Origin: Phytohabitans maris
Lineage (GTDB): Bacteria > Actinomycetota > Actinomycetes > Mycobacteriales > Micromonosporaceae
NCBI RefSeq assembly: GCF_031085175.1
Contig: NZ_JAVHUY010000005.1
Span: forward strand, 1-64,000
DNA: 64,000 nt
Reading direction: 5' to 3'
Shown here piece by piece: positions 34,635 to 42,647 of the stretch. The notes beneath the pieces were generated by a model. It was given only the letters and a program-made list of their open reading frames with translations. It was not told the DNA's origin and did not search any database. The translations under genes were made by a program, and so were the position numbers. Position 1 is the stretch's first letter; each line of letters opens with the position of its first letter.

Positions 34635-34811
34635 ATGGGTGAGCTGCGGCTGCCCGGCGGCCAAACCACGGGCGCCGTGCTGATCGGCGATGTCGTCCAC
34701 AAGCCGGCGGCGCCGTCGGCGGCGACGGTGCACGCGTTGCTGCGGCATCTGGAGGATGCCGGCTTCGACGGCGCCCCGCGGCGCTACTGGATGAAATCCA
34801 GGCAGGCGTAG
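34635..34811 (+). pseudogene. N-terminal fragment of APH-like phosphotransferase
   Basis: ATG 34635 opens a frame reading 'GAVLIGDVVHKPAAPSAATV' then 'HALLRHLEDAGFDGAPRRYW', which is the N-terminus of actinomycete aminoglycoside-phosphotransferase-family proteins (typically '..VGxTVRRPxxPxSxxVHxLLRHLExxGFxGAPRxLG'). Similarity stops at about 34790, where the sequence passes into the 3' end of the opposite membrane-protein gene and soon meets TAG at 34809. The remaining ~200 residues including the kinase site are absent. Confidence 0.65.
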
Positions 34812-36463
34812 CCAGGGTCCGGTGGTGGGGTGGTCTGGTTGGGTTCGGGCGGCGCGGTCAGGTCGATCAGCGTCCACCCCATCGAGTCGGGCTCTTCCGG
34901 CGTCCAAAGGTGGGAGTCGACCACCCGGCCGCGGTCGTCGAGGGCGGCTATCACCCGGACGAAGTAGTCGACCGGGTCGCCGGAGTAGCGGGCCGAGCGC
35001 ACGAACCACAGCCGCCGGGCACCGGCCAGCGCCGTGTCGACCGAGCCTGGTTGGCAGGTGTCCGCGCTGGTGAGCCGGAAGAAGCCGGGTATCGGCAGGT
35101 CCCTGCCGCCGCGGCCGTACCAGTCGGCGAAGGGCCGGCTGAACCGGTAGAAGATGATGACGTCGCCGGGGCGCAGTTGGGCGGCGACCTCGTTGAGGAT
35201 GTCGCGGCCCGGATCGCGGTAGCGCGGCTGGCGCACCTGGTCGACGCCGTCGGCGAACGCCGGGGTGGCCGCCACGCCCGTCATGACGATGGCCAGCGCC
35301 GCCGCCACCAGTGCCGCCACCGGCCGCCACCGGCGGTCGCCGGAGCGCAGGGCCCGCACGGTGTGTATGGCGACCCGGACCGCCGCGTCCACGCCGGCCG
35401 CCGCCGCGACCAGGACCGGTGCCAGCAGGTAGACGGCGATCCGGCCCTCCCACGGGTACGCCCGGAGGGCGGCCGCGCCCAGCGCGGCGAGGCCCAGGCC
35501 GCCGAGCAGGCCGGCCCAGATCGCCTTGCCGCGCAGCACCAGCGCCACCAGGCCGGCGATCACCAGCACCAGCAGGACGAGGGGGAGGTGCCAGCCGAGC
35601 GGATCGTCGGTGAAGCCCGACCACATCCGCGGCAGCCAGGCCACCAGGTCGGACGGGCCGGCATGCTCGGGCGGGAAGCCGTTGGGAAAGATCTGGTACT
35701 GGTTGCCCGGGATCGTAAACTGCATGCGCCGCCAGACCAGCAGCGCACCCATCGCCAGCGCGGGTGTCGCGGCAAGGCCCAGTGCCAGCGCGGTGCCGCG
35801 ACGGCGAGACAGCAGCAGGACCAGCACCCCGCCGGCGGTGGCGCCCGCGACCACGATGATGGCGCTGTAGCTGAACGGTGCGACCACCAGCCCGGTCGCG
35901 GCGAGCGCGGCGGCGTACAGCCAGCGCCGGCGCGGGTCCGCCGACCGCTGGTCGTTTTCGACGAACAGCCCCATCGCCAGCAGCAGCACCATCGCGGCGG
36001 CAGCCTCGGTCGAGTACTGCTTGAGCTCCCCCGCGTAGTAGAGCAGCCCCGGGCTGAACGCGGCCAGCGCGCTGGCGAGCACGGCGGCGCCCCAACCGAT
36101 CGCTCGCCAGGCGAGCAGCGCGGTCAGGATGAGGGTGAACGCCGCGCCGAGTAACCCGGCGAACCGCAGGGATTGCTCGTCTTTGCCGAGTGCGTGATAG
36201 AACAGCTTGCTCTCGAACAGCCAGCCGGGCGGGGCGATCTGTGAGTAGGCCAGGGGGCCGGTCAGCTCCCACCAGCTTTTACCCCGCAGGTTTATGGCGA
36301 TGTATATTTCGTCGGCCCATAGCCCGCGATCGCTCGCCCAGACCCGCACCTGCCCAGCGATCCCGACCAGCACGACGAAGCCGATGGCGAGCCACCGCCA
36401 GATCGCCTGGGAACGACCGGCTTGGAGCGGCGGGGATGTTTCGGGCGAAGGAGCGGAATCCAC
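34784..36463 (-). CDS. GT39/ArnT-like membrane glycosyltransferase family protein
   Basis: A protein of about 559 residues with 10-12 membrane helices. The N-terminal half resembles GT-C/PMT-type glycosyltransferases: first helix 'WRWLAIGFVVLVGIAGQVRV', then 'DRGLWADEIYIAINLRGKSW' with the DE motif in the first external loop, and 'LLYYAGELKQYSTEAAAAM'. The C-terminal soluble part ('PGRDILNEVAAQLRPGDVII', 'RRLWFVRSARYSGDPVDYF') faces outside. It probably moves a sugar from a polyprenyl-phosphate donor; the acceptor is unknown. Start is uncertain: GTG 36463 is chosen, TTG 36496 is possible. Its 3' end overlaps the phosphotransferase fragment. Confidence 0.7.
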   Translation of the reverse strand: MDSAPSPETSPPLQAGRSQAIWRWLAIGFVVLVGIAGQVRVWASDRGLWADEIYIAINLRGKSWWELTGPLAYSQIAPPGWLFESKLFYHALGKDEQSLRFAGLLGAAFTLILTALLAWRAIGWGAAVLASALAAFSPGLLYYAGELKQYSTEAAAAMVLLLAMGLFVENDQRSADPRRRWLYAAALAATGLVVAPFSYSAIIVVAGATAGGVLVLLLSRRRGTALALGLAATPALAMGALLVWRRMQFTIPGNQYQIFPNGFPPEHAGPSDLVAWLPRMWSGFTDDPLGWHLPLVLLVLVIAGLVALVLRGKAIWAGLLGGLGLAALGAAALRAYPWEGRIAVYLLAPVLVAAAAGVDAAVRVAIHTVRALRSGDRRWRPVAALVAAALAIVMTGVAATPAFADGVDQVRQPRYRDPGRDILNEVAAQLRPGDVIIFYRFSRPFADWYGRGGRDLPIPGFFRLTSADTCQPGSVDTALAGARRLWFVRSARYSGDPVDYFVRVIAALDDRGRVVDSHLWTPEEPDSMGWTLIDLTAPPEPNQTTPPPDPGYACLDFIQ

Positions 36464-36621
36464 GGTGGCAAGTTGCACGCGGTCAGGCTGCCACAAGCGG
36501 TGTCAAGTCACAACGTCATCAACAGGCAAACAACTGGGTGTACACGCTATCGGGCTCATTGGACTCCCGAATGCGGCGGCCGCGACGGATCCTCGCGCAA
36601 TCGTGAACCGGGATTCAGGAT

Positions 36622-36849
36622 TCAAGGCGTCGTGTCCGTGTGCACCTCGACCTCGTAGATGAGTTGGATGGGCTCGCCGTTTGTGGTGCCGACGAAGACG
36701 GGTTCGGCGGCGGGGGTACGGCCTTGACGCCAGACTTCCTCGCGGGCGGAGTTTCGCGACTCGTGGTGCACCTTTCCCGCGTGGTGGAGATCAAGCACGC
36801 GGCGGGCAGTTTTCTTGTCGGTGTCCAGATGTATCCGTACCAAAGGCAT
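36622..36849 (-). CDS. small conserved hypothetical protein
   Basis: A 75-residue protein starting 'MPLVRIHLDTDKKTARRVLD'. It is charged, soluble and not assigned to a family; the C-terminal part 'EPVFVGTTNGEPIQLIYEVE' looks like beta-strands. TTTAGGAGG lies upstream of ATG 36849 at suitable distance. It is divergent from the TetR gene, with the palindromic operator 36880-36900 between them, and so is the likely target of that repressor. The N-terminal 30 residues, with Lys/Arg/His, might bind nucleic acid or a small ligand; this is unproven. Confidence 0.65.
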   Translation of the reverse strand: MPLVRIHLDTDKKTARRVLDLHHAGKVHHESRNSAREEVWRQGRTPAAEPVFVGTTNGEPIQLIYEVEVHTDTTP

Positions 36850-36879
36850 TGGTCGGAAACCTCCTAAACGACGAACAGG

Positions 36880-36900
36880 CAACTTATCAGCGTTAAGTTG
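36880..36900. promoter_or_regulatory. palindromic TetR operator
   Basis: CAACTTA-N7-TAAGTTG is a perfect 7-bp inverted repeat lying between the divergent small gene (36849) and the TetR gene (about 36928). The size and position are those of a TetR-family operator controlling both directions. Overlap with the TTG codon at 36898 argues against starting the TetR protein there. Confidence 0.7.
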
Positions 36901-36927
36901 CATGAGCACTGTACTAGAGTGGTGCGG

Positions 36928-37668
36928 GTGAACGCGAGCGAATTGGGCGAGCCGCCAGGTGGAGGCCGGGCTGGTCGGCGGGGCGGCGCCGGCGACACGG
37001 TCTGGCTGCGTCAGGAGCCGTCCCGTCCCCGCCGCACGCCACCGCTGACCCGGGAGCGCATCGTCCAAGCGGCCGTGGCCCTGCTGGACGAGCAGGGCAC
37101 CGAAGGGCTGACCGTGCGGCGCCTGGCGCAGCGCCTCGGGGTCACCTCGACCGCCCTCTACTGGCACGTGAAGACAAAGGACGACGTGCTCGACCTGGCC
37201 GTCGACCACGTCTTCGACGAGGTGGAGATCCCCGATGCCGGTGCCGGCTGGCGGGACAACGTGTACGAGTTGACGGCCAGGTGGCGCGCGGTGATGCTTC
37301 GCCATCCCTGGGCACCCAGCCTGATCGGGCGGCCGATGCTGGGCCCCAACGTCCTCGCGCGAACCGAGTTCCTGCAGTCAGCGCTCGTCCGCGGCGGCCT
37401 CACGGGCGTACACCTGGCGGTCGTCACCCGGCTGTTGGCCAACTACGTGATCGGCGCTGCCCTGACCGAAGCCACCTGGCGTCAAGCCGCGGACCCTGAG
37501 GCACGAACCGCGGCGCGACAGCACATCGCGGCCAACCCCGCCGCGTACCCCACCCTCGTCGCCTCCGGCCATCTCGACGATGGGCGATGGAGCGACGACG
37601 ACCTGTTCGAACGCGGCGTCGACGCCATACTCGCCACCCCGCAAAAGGGCCAGCCCGCGCGGTCCTGA
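36928..37668 (+). CDS. TetR family regulator
   Basis: A 246-residue TetR-type repressor. The DNA-binding domain is 'LTRERIVQAAVALLDEQGTE' plus 'LTVRRLAQRLGVTSTALYWH', which is nearly the tetracycline-repressor helix-turn-helix (ending in YWHVKxKDDLLD). The C-terminal ligand domain (about 95-245) is of the TetR_C_1 type. Start is uncertain: GTGs at 36919, 36922 and 36928 are possible, and the first ~30 residues are a Gly/Arg-rich tail. It probably represses itself and the divergent small gene via the operator at 36880-36900. Confidence 0.85.
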   Translation: MNASELGEPPGGGRAGRRGGAGDTVWLRQEPSRPRRTPPLTRERIVQAAVALLDEQGTEGLTVRRLAQRLGVTSTALYWHVKTKDDVLDLAVDHVFDEVEIPDAGAGWRDNVYELTARWRAVMLRHPWAPSLIGRPMLGPNVLARTEFLQSALVRGGLTGVHLAVVTRLLANYVIGAALTEATWRQAADPEARTAARQHIAANPAAYPTLVASGHLDDGRWSDDDLFERGVDAILATPQKGQPARS

Positions 37669-37739
37669 CGGCTGCTCGAGCCGGGCAGGCTGTGGTTATC
37701 TTGACCGACTCTTTCGAGGCGATGTTTCGGAGTGGACTG

Positions 37740-38714
37740 ATGCCAGAGCTTGGCCGCGTACTCGTGCTCGCTGGAGGGCTCTCCCCGGAGCGCGAGGTCT
37801 CCCTGCACTCCGGGCGGCGAGTGTTCGACGCGCTGCGCCGGCTCGACGTGGACGTCGAGTTCGGCGATCTGGGCCCCGACCTGATGGAGACTCTCATCGC
37901 CGACCCGCCATCGGTCGTGCTGCCCGTCCTGCACGGCAACCCGGGCGAGGACGGCACCGTTCGCGAGGTGCTGGAGCTGGTCGGCGTGCCCTATGTCGGG
38001 GCGTCGGCCGAAGCCTGCCGGCTCGCCTTCGACAAGCCACTCGCGAAGGCGCTCCTGGTCCAGGCGGGCCTCGGTACGCCGGCCTCTGTGACGCTGCCCC
38101 GCGAGGCCTTCCACGACCTGGGCGCCGCTCCGTTGATCTCGCTCGTCCTCAAGCGGCTCGGCCTGCCCCTGTTCGTCAAGCCACGCGCCGGCGGATCCGC
38201 CTTCGGCGTCAGCCGGGTCAACGACGCGGACCAGCTGCCCGCGGCGCTGATGGCGTGCTTCGCGTACCACGACACCGCGCTCATCGAGCGGGCCGTGGTC
38301 GGCGTCGAGGTCGCCGTCGCCGTCGTCGACCTGGGAGACGGGCCGGTCGCGACGCCGGCCGTCGAGATCGTGCCCCGCAGGGGGATCTACGACTACGCCG
38401 CCCACTACACCGCGGGGGCGACCGAGTTCTTCTGCCCCGCCCGCTTGAGCGACCCGGCGGCAGCGGCCGTCGCGGAGGCGGCACTCACCGCGCACCGGGC
38501 GCTGGGCCTGCGCGACCTGTCGCGAACCGACCTGATCGTCGACAAGGACGACCGGGTGTTCGTGTTGGAGACGGCCGTCGCGCCCGGCCTCACCGAGACC
38601 TCCACCTTCCTCATGGGCCTCGCGGCCAAGGGCTACGCGTTCGAACGCGTCTGGCTGCAGCTCGCCAGGCTGGCCGAGGCGAGGGGCAGCTCGGCGGCCG
38701 TGCGGCGCTCCTGA
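37740..38714 (+). CDS. D-alanine-D-alanine ligase homologue, atypical metal site
   Basis: A 324-residue ATP-grasp protein of the Ddl family: 'LAGGLSPEREVSLHSGRRV' at the N-terminus, 'LHGNPGEDGTVREVLELVGV' in the first domain, 'FVKPRAGGSAFGVSRV' (phosphate loop) and 'YDYAAHYT' (Tyr of the ligase). The final Mg site is 'RTDLIVDKD' plus 'VLETAVAPGLTETS'. The Arg, first Asp and Glu are kept, but the second-metal Asn of ExN (N272 in E. coli DdlB) is Ala. It may be a divergent ligase making another dipeptide, or inactive. It is convergent with a VanRS-like two-component system. Confidence 0.82.
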   Translation: MPELGRVLVLAGGLSPEREVSLHSGRRVFDALRRLDVDVEFGDLGPDLMETLIADPPSVVLPVLHGNPGEDGTVREVLELVGVPYVGASAEACRLAFDKPLAKALLVQAGLGTPASVTLPREAFHDLGAAPLISLVLKRLGLPLFVKPRAGGSAFGVSRVNDADQLPAALMACFAYHDTALIERAVVGVEVAVAVVDLGDGPVATPAVEIVPRRGIYDYAAHYTAGATEFFCPARLSDPAAAAVAEAALTAHRALGLRDLSRTDLIVDKDDRVFVLETAVAPGLTETSTFLMGLAAKGYAFERVWLQLARLAEARGSSAAVRRS

Positions 38715-38799
38715 GGCACCGCGTCGAGCCGAGGAGGCGCGTCGCTGACGTCCGCGAACGCCATTTCGATGAGGTGGAAATGGTCACCACCGTCGGCTT

Positions 38800-39891
38800 T
38801 CATCGGTCGGCCTGCGGTGGCGCGGCGGGCAGTTGCACGGTGACGTGGAGCCCGCCGTCGGTCCGGGGAGTGAGGGTGAGGGTTCCCTCGTGCGCCTGGG
38901 CGATGCTTTTGACGATCGCGAGGCCGAGGCCGACACCGGCGTGGTCGGTGCGGATGCGTCCGGTGCCGCGCTGAAACGGCTCCACGATCGTGGAGACCAG
39001 CTGCGGGGAGAGCTTTTCGCCGGTGTTCTCGACGGTGAGCACCACGGTCTTGGCGTGGACGCTGGTCGTGATCCACACCGTGCCCTTTTCGGCCAGGTTG
39101 TGGACGATCGCGTTGTGCACGAGGTTCGTGGTCATCTGCAGCAGGAGCGCGTGGGAGCCGATGGCGGGTGCGATGTCGCCGGAGGTCTCGATGGTGAGGC
39201 CGCGTTTCTCGGCGAGCGGGAGCAGCGTTTCGGTGGCCTCTTCGGCGACGAGGGAGAGGTCGACGGGTTCTCGGGTGAACGACCGTTGGTCGACCCGGCT
39301 GAGCAGCAGCAGTGCCTCGGTGAGGTCGATCGCTCGGGTGTTGACGTAGTGGAGGCGGTCGACGAGTTCGCCGGCGTCGCGTCGGGGGTCGTTGCGGGCC
39401 ACGTCGAGGAGAGTCTGGGTGACCGCCAGCGGGGTACGCAGCTCGTGGGAGGCGTTGGCGGCAAACCTCTGCTGTTCGGCGGCGTGCGCTTCGAGCCGTG
39501 CGAGCATGGCGTCGAAAGCGTCGGCGAGTTCGCGAAACTCGTCTTCCTGGCCTTCCATGTGGATCCGGTGGGAGAGTGACCCGTTCGCGGCCAGGCGGGT
39601 GGCGTGCGTGATGCGGTTCAGCGGTGAGAGCATGTGGCCGGCCAGGATCCAGCCGCCCACGAGGCCAAACATCAGCAGGAACGCCAGCACCGCGGCCGCC
39701 GCCGGGGTGAAGGCGCGGATCAGGTCGGGTCTGAGGGTTTGGATTCCGCGCGGCGTCTGGACTATGTCGGGTACGTAGCGCAGCAGGAAAACCCACACCG
39801 CGGCGAGCAGCAGGGCGCCGGCGACCATGAGGAAGCCGGCGTAGCTGAGGGTGAGTTTGAGGCGGACGCTCAGCCCCGGTGCCCTATCCAC
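38800..39891 (-). CDS. VanS-like sensor histidine kinase
   Basis: A 363-residue OmpR-partner kinase. It has two membrane helices ('LTLSYAGFLMVAGALLLAAV' region near residue 15 and 'AAAAVLAFLLMFGLVGGWIL' near 65), a short extracellular loop, a HAMP domain, the H-box 'RFAANASHELRTPLAVTQTL' and an ATPase with 'NLVHNAIVHN' and 'GVGLGLAIVKSIAQAH'. The N-terminus 'SVRLKLTLSYAGFL' is like actinomycete VanS proteins that sense glycopeptides, but this group also includes kinases of unknown signal. Its ATG overlaps the 3' end of the regulator gene. Confidence 0.85.
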   Translation of the reverse strand: MDRAPGLSVRLKLTLSYAGFLMVAGALLLAAVWVFLLRYVPDIVQTPRGIQTLRPDLIRAFTPAAAAVLAFLLMFGLVGGWILAGHMLSPLNRITHATRLAANGSLSHRIHMEGQEDEFRELADAFDAMLARLEAHAAEQQRFAANASHELRTPLAVTQTLLDVARNDPRRDAGELVDRLHYVNTRAIDLTEALLLLSRVDQRSFTREPVDLSLVAEEATETLLPLAEKRGLTIETSGDIAPAIGSHALLLQMTTNLVHNAIVHNLAEKGTVWITTSVHAKTVVLTVENTGEKLSPQLVSTIVEPFQRGTGRIRTDHAGVGLGLAIVKSIAQAHEGTLTLTPRTDGGLHVTVQLPAAPPQADR

Positions 39892-40564
39892 GGCCTGCTC
39901 CCTTGCCGGTGTCGATGCGATATCCGACGCCGGGCACGGTGGCGATCAGCCAGGGTTCGCCGAGGCGTTTGCGGAGGGCCGAGACGGTGATGCGGACGGC
40001 GTTGGTGAAGGGGTCGGCGTTTTCGTCCCAGGCTCGTTCGAGGAGTTCTTCGGCGCTGATGACCCCGCCTTCGGCGGCGACGAGGACTTCGAGTACGGCG
40101 AACTGTTTGCGGGTGAGCGGGACGTACCGGCCGTCGCGGTAGACCTCGCGGCGGAACGGGTCCAGGCGGAGGCCGGCGATCTCCCGCACGGGTGGCCTGC
40201 TGTGGCCGCGCCGGCGGTCGAGTGCGCGGAGCCGGAGTACGAGTTCGCGGAGTTCGAAGGGTTTGGTGAGGTAGTCGTCGGCGCCGAGCTCGAATCCGGT
40301 GGCCTTGTCGTCGAGGCGGTCGGCGGCGGTGAGCATGAGGATGGGCATGCCGGTGCCGGAGGCGACGATGCGCTCGGCGACCTGGTCGCCGGAGGGGCCG
40401 GGGATGTCGCGGTCGAGCACGGCGATGTCGTACGTGTTGACGCTGAGCATCTCCAGGGCGGTGTGGCCGTTGCCGGCGATGTCGGCCGCGATCGCTTCCA
40501 GGCGCAGCCCGTCGCGGATGGCTTCTGCCATGTAGGGCTCGTCCTCGACGATCAACACACGCAT
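39884..40564 (-). CDS. VanR-like OmpR-family response regulator
   Basis: A 226-residue OmpR/PhoB-type regulator. Receiver: 'MRVLIVEDEPYMAEAIRDGL', phosphoacceptor D in 'YDIAVLDRDIPGPSGD', K in 'DDYLTKPFELRELVLR'. Winged helix: 'LTRKQFAVLEVLVAAEGGVI', then 'AVRITVSALRKRLGEPWLIA' and 'VPGVGYRID'. It closely follows the pattern of Streptomyces VanR. Start ATG 40564; frames reaching further upstream lack family similarity. No vanHAX cassette is seen; the atypical Ddl homologue next to it is the only cell-wall ligase in view. Confidence 0.88.
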   Translation of the reverse strand: MRVLIVEDEPYMAEAIRDGLRLEAIAADIAGNGHTALEMLSVNTYDIAVLDRDIPGPSGDQVAERIVASGTGMPILMLTAADRLDDKATGFELGADDYLTKPFELRELVLRLRALDRRRGHSRPPVREIAGLRLDPFRREVYRDGRYVPLTRKQFAVLEVLVAAEGGVISAEELLERAWDENADPFTNAVRITVSALRKRLGEPWLIATVPGVGYRIDTGKGAGRG

Positions 40565-40767
40565 ACTGCCGATGCTACGAACCCGCACATATCGTCGGCA
40601 TACCGAAAACCGCGGACCGGCCTTCCTCGTCGAGGGGCCAGACCGGGCAGGTGACCGCCCGACGGCGGCGCGCGAGCCGCGAGTCGGCGTCGAGCGGAAC
40701 TCTAGGTGGGGCATCGCATCGACGGGCGACAATGGTTGGGTCGTCGGCTCCGATCGGAGGACCTAGC

Positions 40768-41223
40768 ATGTTCAGATCCCGACTCCTGCGGCTATGGCTG
40801 CTCTCCATCGTCTGCGTGACCGCGCTGGCGCCAGCGACAGCCGCCCGGGCAGCCACGGCGGATCCCGTACCGGCTGCCGACGCGCCCACCCTCTTCTGCC
40901 CGGTGTCAGTGGTGATGCGCGGATCCGGCTATGTCGCCACCGTCGTGGTCGTGAACGCGGGCTCGGAGCCACTCGTCGACTGGTCGGTGCAGTTCACCGT
41001 GCCGGGCCCGGCATTCGTCAACGCGTACGCGGAAAACGCCACGTTGACGGTCGTGGGCACCAGCGGCACGCTTACTCCCGCCTACCCTCCGTACACCAAC
41101 ACCCTCGCACCTGGCGCATCGGCCATCATGCGCTTCTCCGGAGTCGCCTTCACCGTCAGCCACCGGCCAACCGGCTTCAATGTCGGCGGGACGCCCTGCC
41201 AGGTCAGTTACTACAACAACTGA
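40768..41223 (+). CDS. secreted stand-alone CBM2-like protein
   Basis: A 151-residue exported protein with a signal peptide ('MFRSRLLRLWLLSIVCVTAL', cut near TAARA-AT) and one domain of about 110 residues resembling family 2 carbohydrate-binding modules. Features are a Cys near each end ('TLFCPVSVVMRGSG' and 'VGGTPCQVSYYNN'), 'LVDWSVQFTVPG' (cf. WxxxF in CBM2) and 'NTLAPGASAIMRFSGV' (cf. LAPGxSxxFGF). The first Trp is kept, but other exposed Trp residues of cellulose-binding CBM2 are not obvious, so the ligand is uncertain. CGGAGG precedes ATG 40768. Confidence 0.7.
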   Translation: MFRSRLLRLWLLSIVCVTALAPATAARAATADPVPAADAPTLFCPVSVVMRGSGYVATVVVVNAGSEPLVDWSVQFTVPGPAFVNAYAENATLTVVGTSGTLTPAYPPYTNTLAPGASAIMRFSGVAFTVSHRPTGFNVGGTPCQVSYYNN

Positions 41224-41304
41224 CCTGCTACTACAACTGACCGCGATGCATCGACAGGCGCTGCCCGCTCGCGCCCGAGAGAACCGGCTCGCCGACCCGG
41301 CAGA

Positions 41305-41811
41305 CTAGCTGGCGCCGCTCGCCTGCCAGTTGAGGCGGGTGAGCAGCTGGCGGGCGGCGTCGGCGTGCTCGGCGTCGACCGTCACCGCGTACTGCGCGGC
41401 CTGAAGGGAGCTGGTCGAGGTGAAGTCGCGGCGGCCGCCGGTCATGGCGTGCGCGATCGCGCCGAAGACCGCTCCCCAGACCGCGCCGATCAGCACGCCG
41501 GCGAGGATCACGCCGATCCAGTTGGACTCGCTGAAGATGCCGAAGAGCAGGCCGATGAAGAGCCCGAACCAGGCGCCGGTGGCCGCGCCCGCCAGCCCGG
41601 CCCGGACCACGGTCATGCGGCCCAGCACGTTTTCCACCAGGCGCAGGTCGGTGCCGACGATCGCGGTGCGCTCGACCGGGAACTCGTTGTCGGACAGGTA
41701 GTCGACCGCCCGCTGGGCGGAGGCGTAGTCGGGGTAGCTGGCCACGGTCACGGTGGGCCGGGCGGGGGTCTCCGCCCCGCCGACCGGCGGCCCTGTCCAA
41801 GAACTGGTCAT
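41305..41811 (-). CDS. general stress protein 17M-like membrane protein
   Basis: A 168-residue protein. The N-terminal cytoplasmic ferredoxin-like domain ('TVTVASYPDYASAQRAVDYL', 'VERTAIVGTDLRLVENVLGR') matches the general-stress-protein-17M domain. A glycine-rich pair of membrane segments follows ('LAGAATGAWFGLFIGLLFGI', 'WIGVILAGVLIGAVWGAVFG') as in actinobacterial DUF1269/GSP17M proteins. GAGGAGG precedes ATG 41811. Its role is probably in envelope or redox stress, by family association only. Confidence 0.82.
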   Translation of the reverse strand: MTSSWTGPPVGGAETPARPTVTVASYPDYASAQRAVDYLSDNEFPVERTAIVGTDLRLVENVLGRMTVVRAGLAGAATGAWFGLFIGLLFGIFSESNWIGVILAGVLIGAVWGAVFGAIAHAMTGGRRDFTSTSSLQAAQYAVTVDAEHADAARQLLTRLNWQASGAS

Positions 41812-42001
41812 GAGAGCCTCCTCGGCGCTGTGCTGGTCGCACTCGCTCCGCTCGCTGGCCCCCGGGCTGGCACGGTCCGCTCCGAGGAGCGCGGCGACGA
41901 GGGCGGAGCTTGCCGGCCTCGGGCGGTTTCGCCCCCAGCGTGCCACCACGCGCGGTTCCGCGCCATCGGATCCGGCCAACGGACCCGGGTTACGCTGAGC
42001 C

Positions 42002-42643
42002 GTGCCCCCGCTCATGGCCATCGCCCACCGCGCCGGCAACGACACGCAGGGCCTCCGGGCCGCCCTCGACGCCGGGGTCGACCTCGTCGAGGCCGACATC
42101 CACCTCTTCAAAGGCGCGATCGAGGTGCGCCACCTGAAGACGCTCGGCCCGGGGTGGCTGTGGGACACCTGGGTACTCGTGCGACGGCGTGACGTCGTAC
42201 TCCCGGAACTGCACGAAGTCCTCGCCGTCGCGGACGGTGACCATCGGTTGATGCTCGACCTGAAGGGTCCGGCCGCGGCGCTCGCGCCGCGGGTGGCGGC
42301 GCTGCTGCGCGAGGTCGCGCCGGACGCGCCGATCACCGTGTGCGGAAAGCACTGGAGGATGCTCGACTCGTTCGAGGACCCGGTGCGGCGGGTGTACTCC
42401 TCCAGCAACCGGTTCACGCTGCGGCGGCTCCGCGAGCGGGTGCGGCGGAAGCCGGCGTACGGCGTGTCGATCCGCCGCGAGCTGCTCACCCCGGCCGTGG
42501 TCGCCGAGCTGCGCGAGTCGGTCGAGGTGGTCATGGTGTGGCCGGTCGACACGCCACCGGCGCTCGCGCACGCCCGCCACCTCGGCGTATCGGCCGTGAT
42601 CAGCAAGAACCTGGACCTACTCCGGGACGTGATGGCAGGCTGA
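42002..42643 (+). CDS. glycerophosphodiester phosphodiesterase family protein
   Basis: A 213-residue GDPD TIM-barrel protein, cytoplasmic. The first motif is 'AIAHRAGNDTQGLRAALDAG' (HR plus N), and the acidic pair is in 'DLVEADIHLFKG' (ExD). 'VRHLKT' replaces the usual 'HDxxxxRTT', so the catalytic second His is shifted (H in RHLK). 'LMLDLKGP' and the C-terminal 'VSAVISKN' complete the fold. It is smaller than usual (about 240-250 residues) and may hydrolyse glycerophosphodiesters. It sits 4 bp upstream of the LigD-type polymerase gene and is probably cotranscribed. Confidence 0.82.
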   Translation: MPPLMAIAHRAGNDTQGLRAALDAGVDLVEADIHLFKGAIEVRHLKTLGPGWLWDTWVLVRRRDVVLPELHEVLAVADGDHRLMLDLKGPAAALAPRVAALLREVAPDAPITVCGKHWRMLDSFEDPVRRVYSSSNRFTLRRLRERVRRKPAYGVSIRRELLTPAVVAELRESVEVVMVWPVDTPPALAHARHLGVSAVISKNLDLLRDVMAG

Positions 42644-42647
42644 GCGG

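Noticed and set aside
38800-40564. Complete vancomycin resistance locus
   Set aside because: VanRS-like proteins are present but no vanH, vanA or vanX; the ligase homologue is of Ddl type with an altered metal site.
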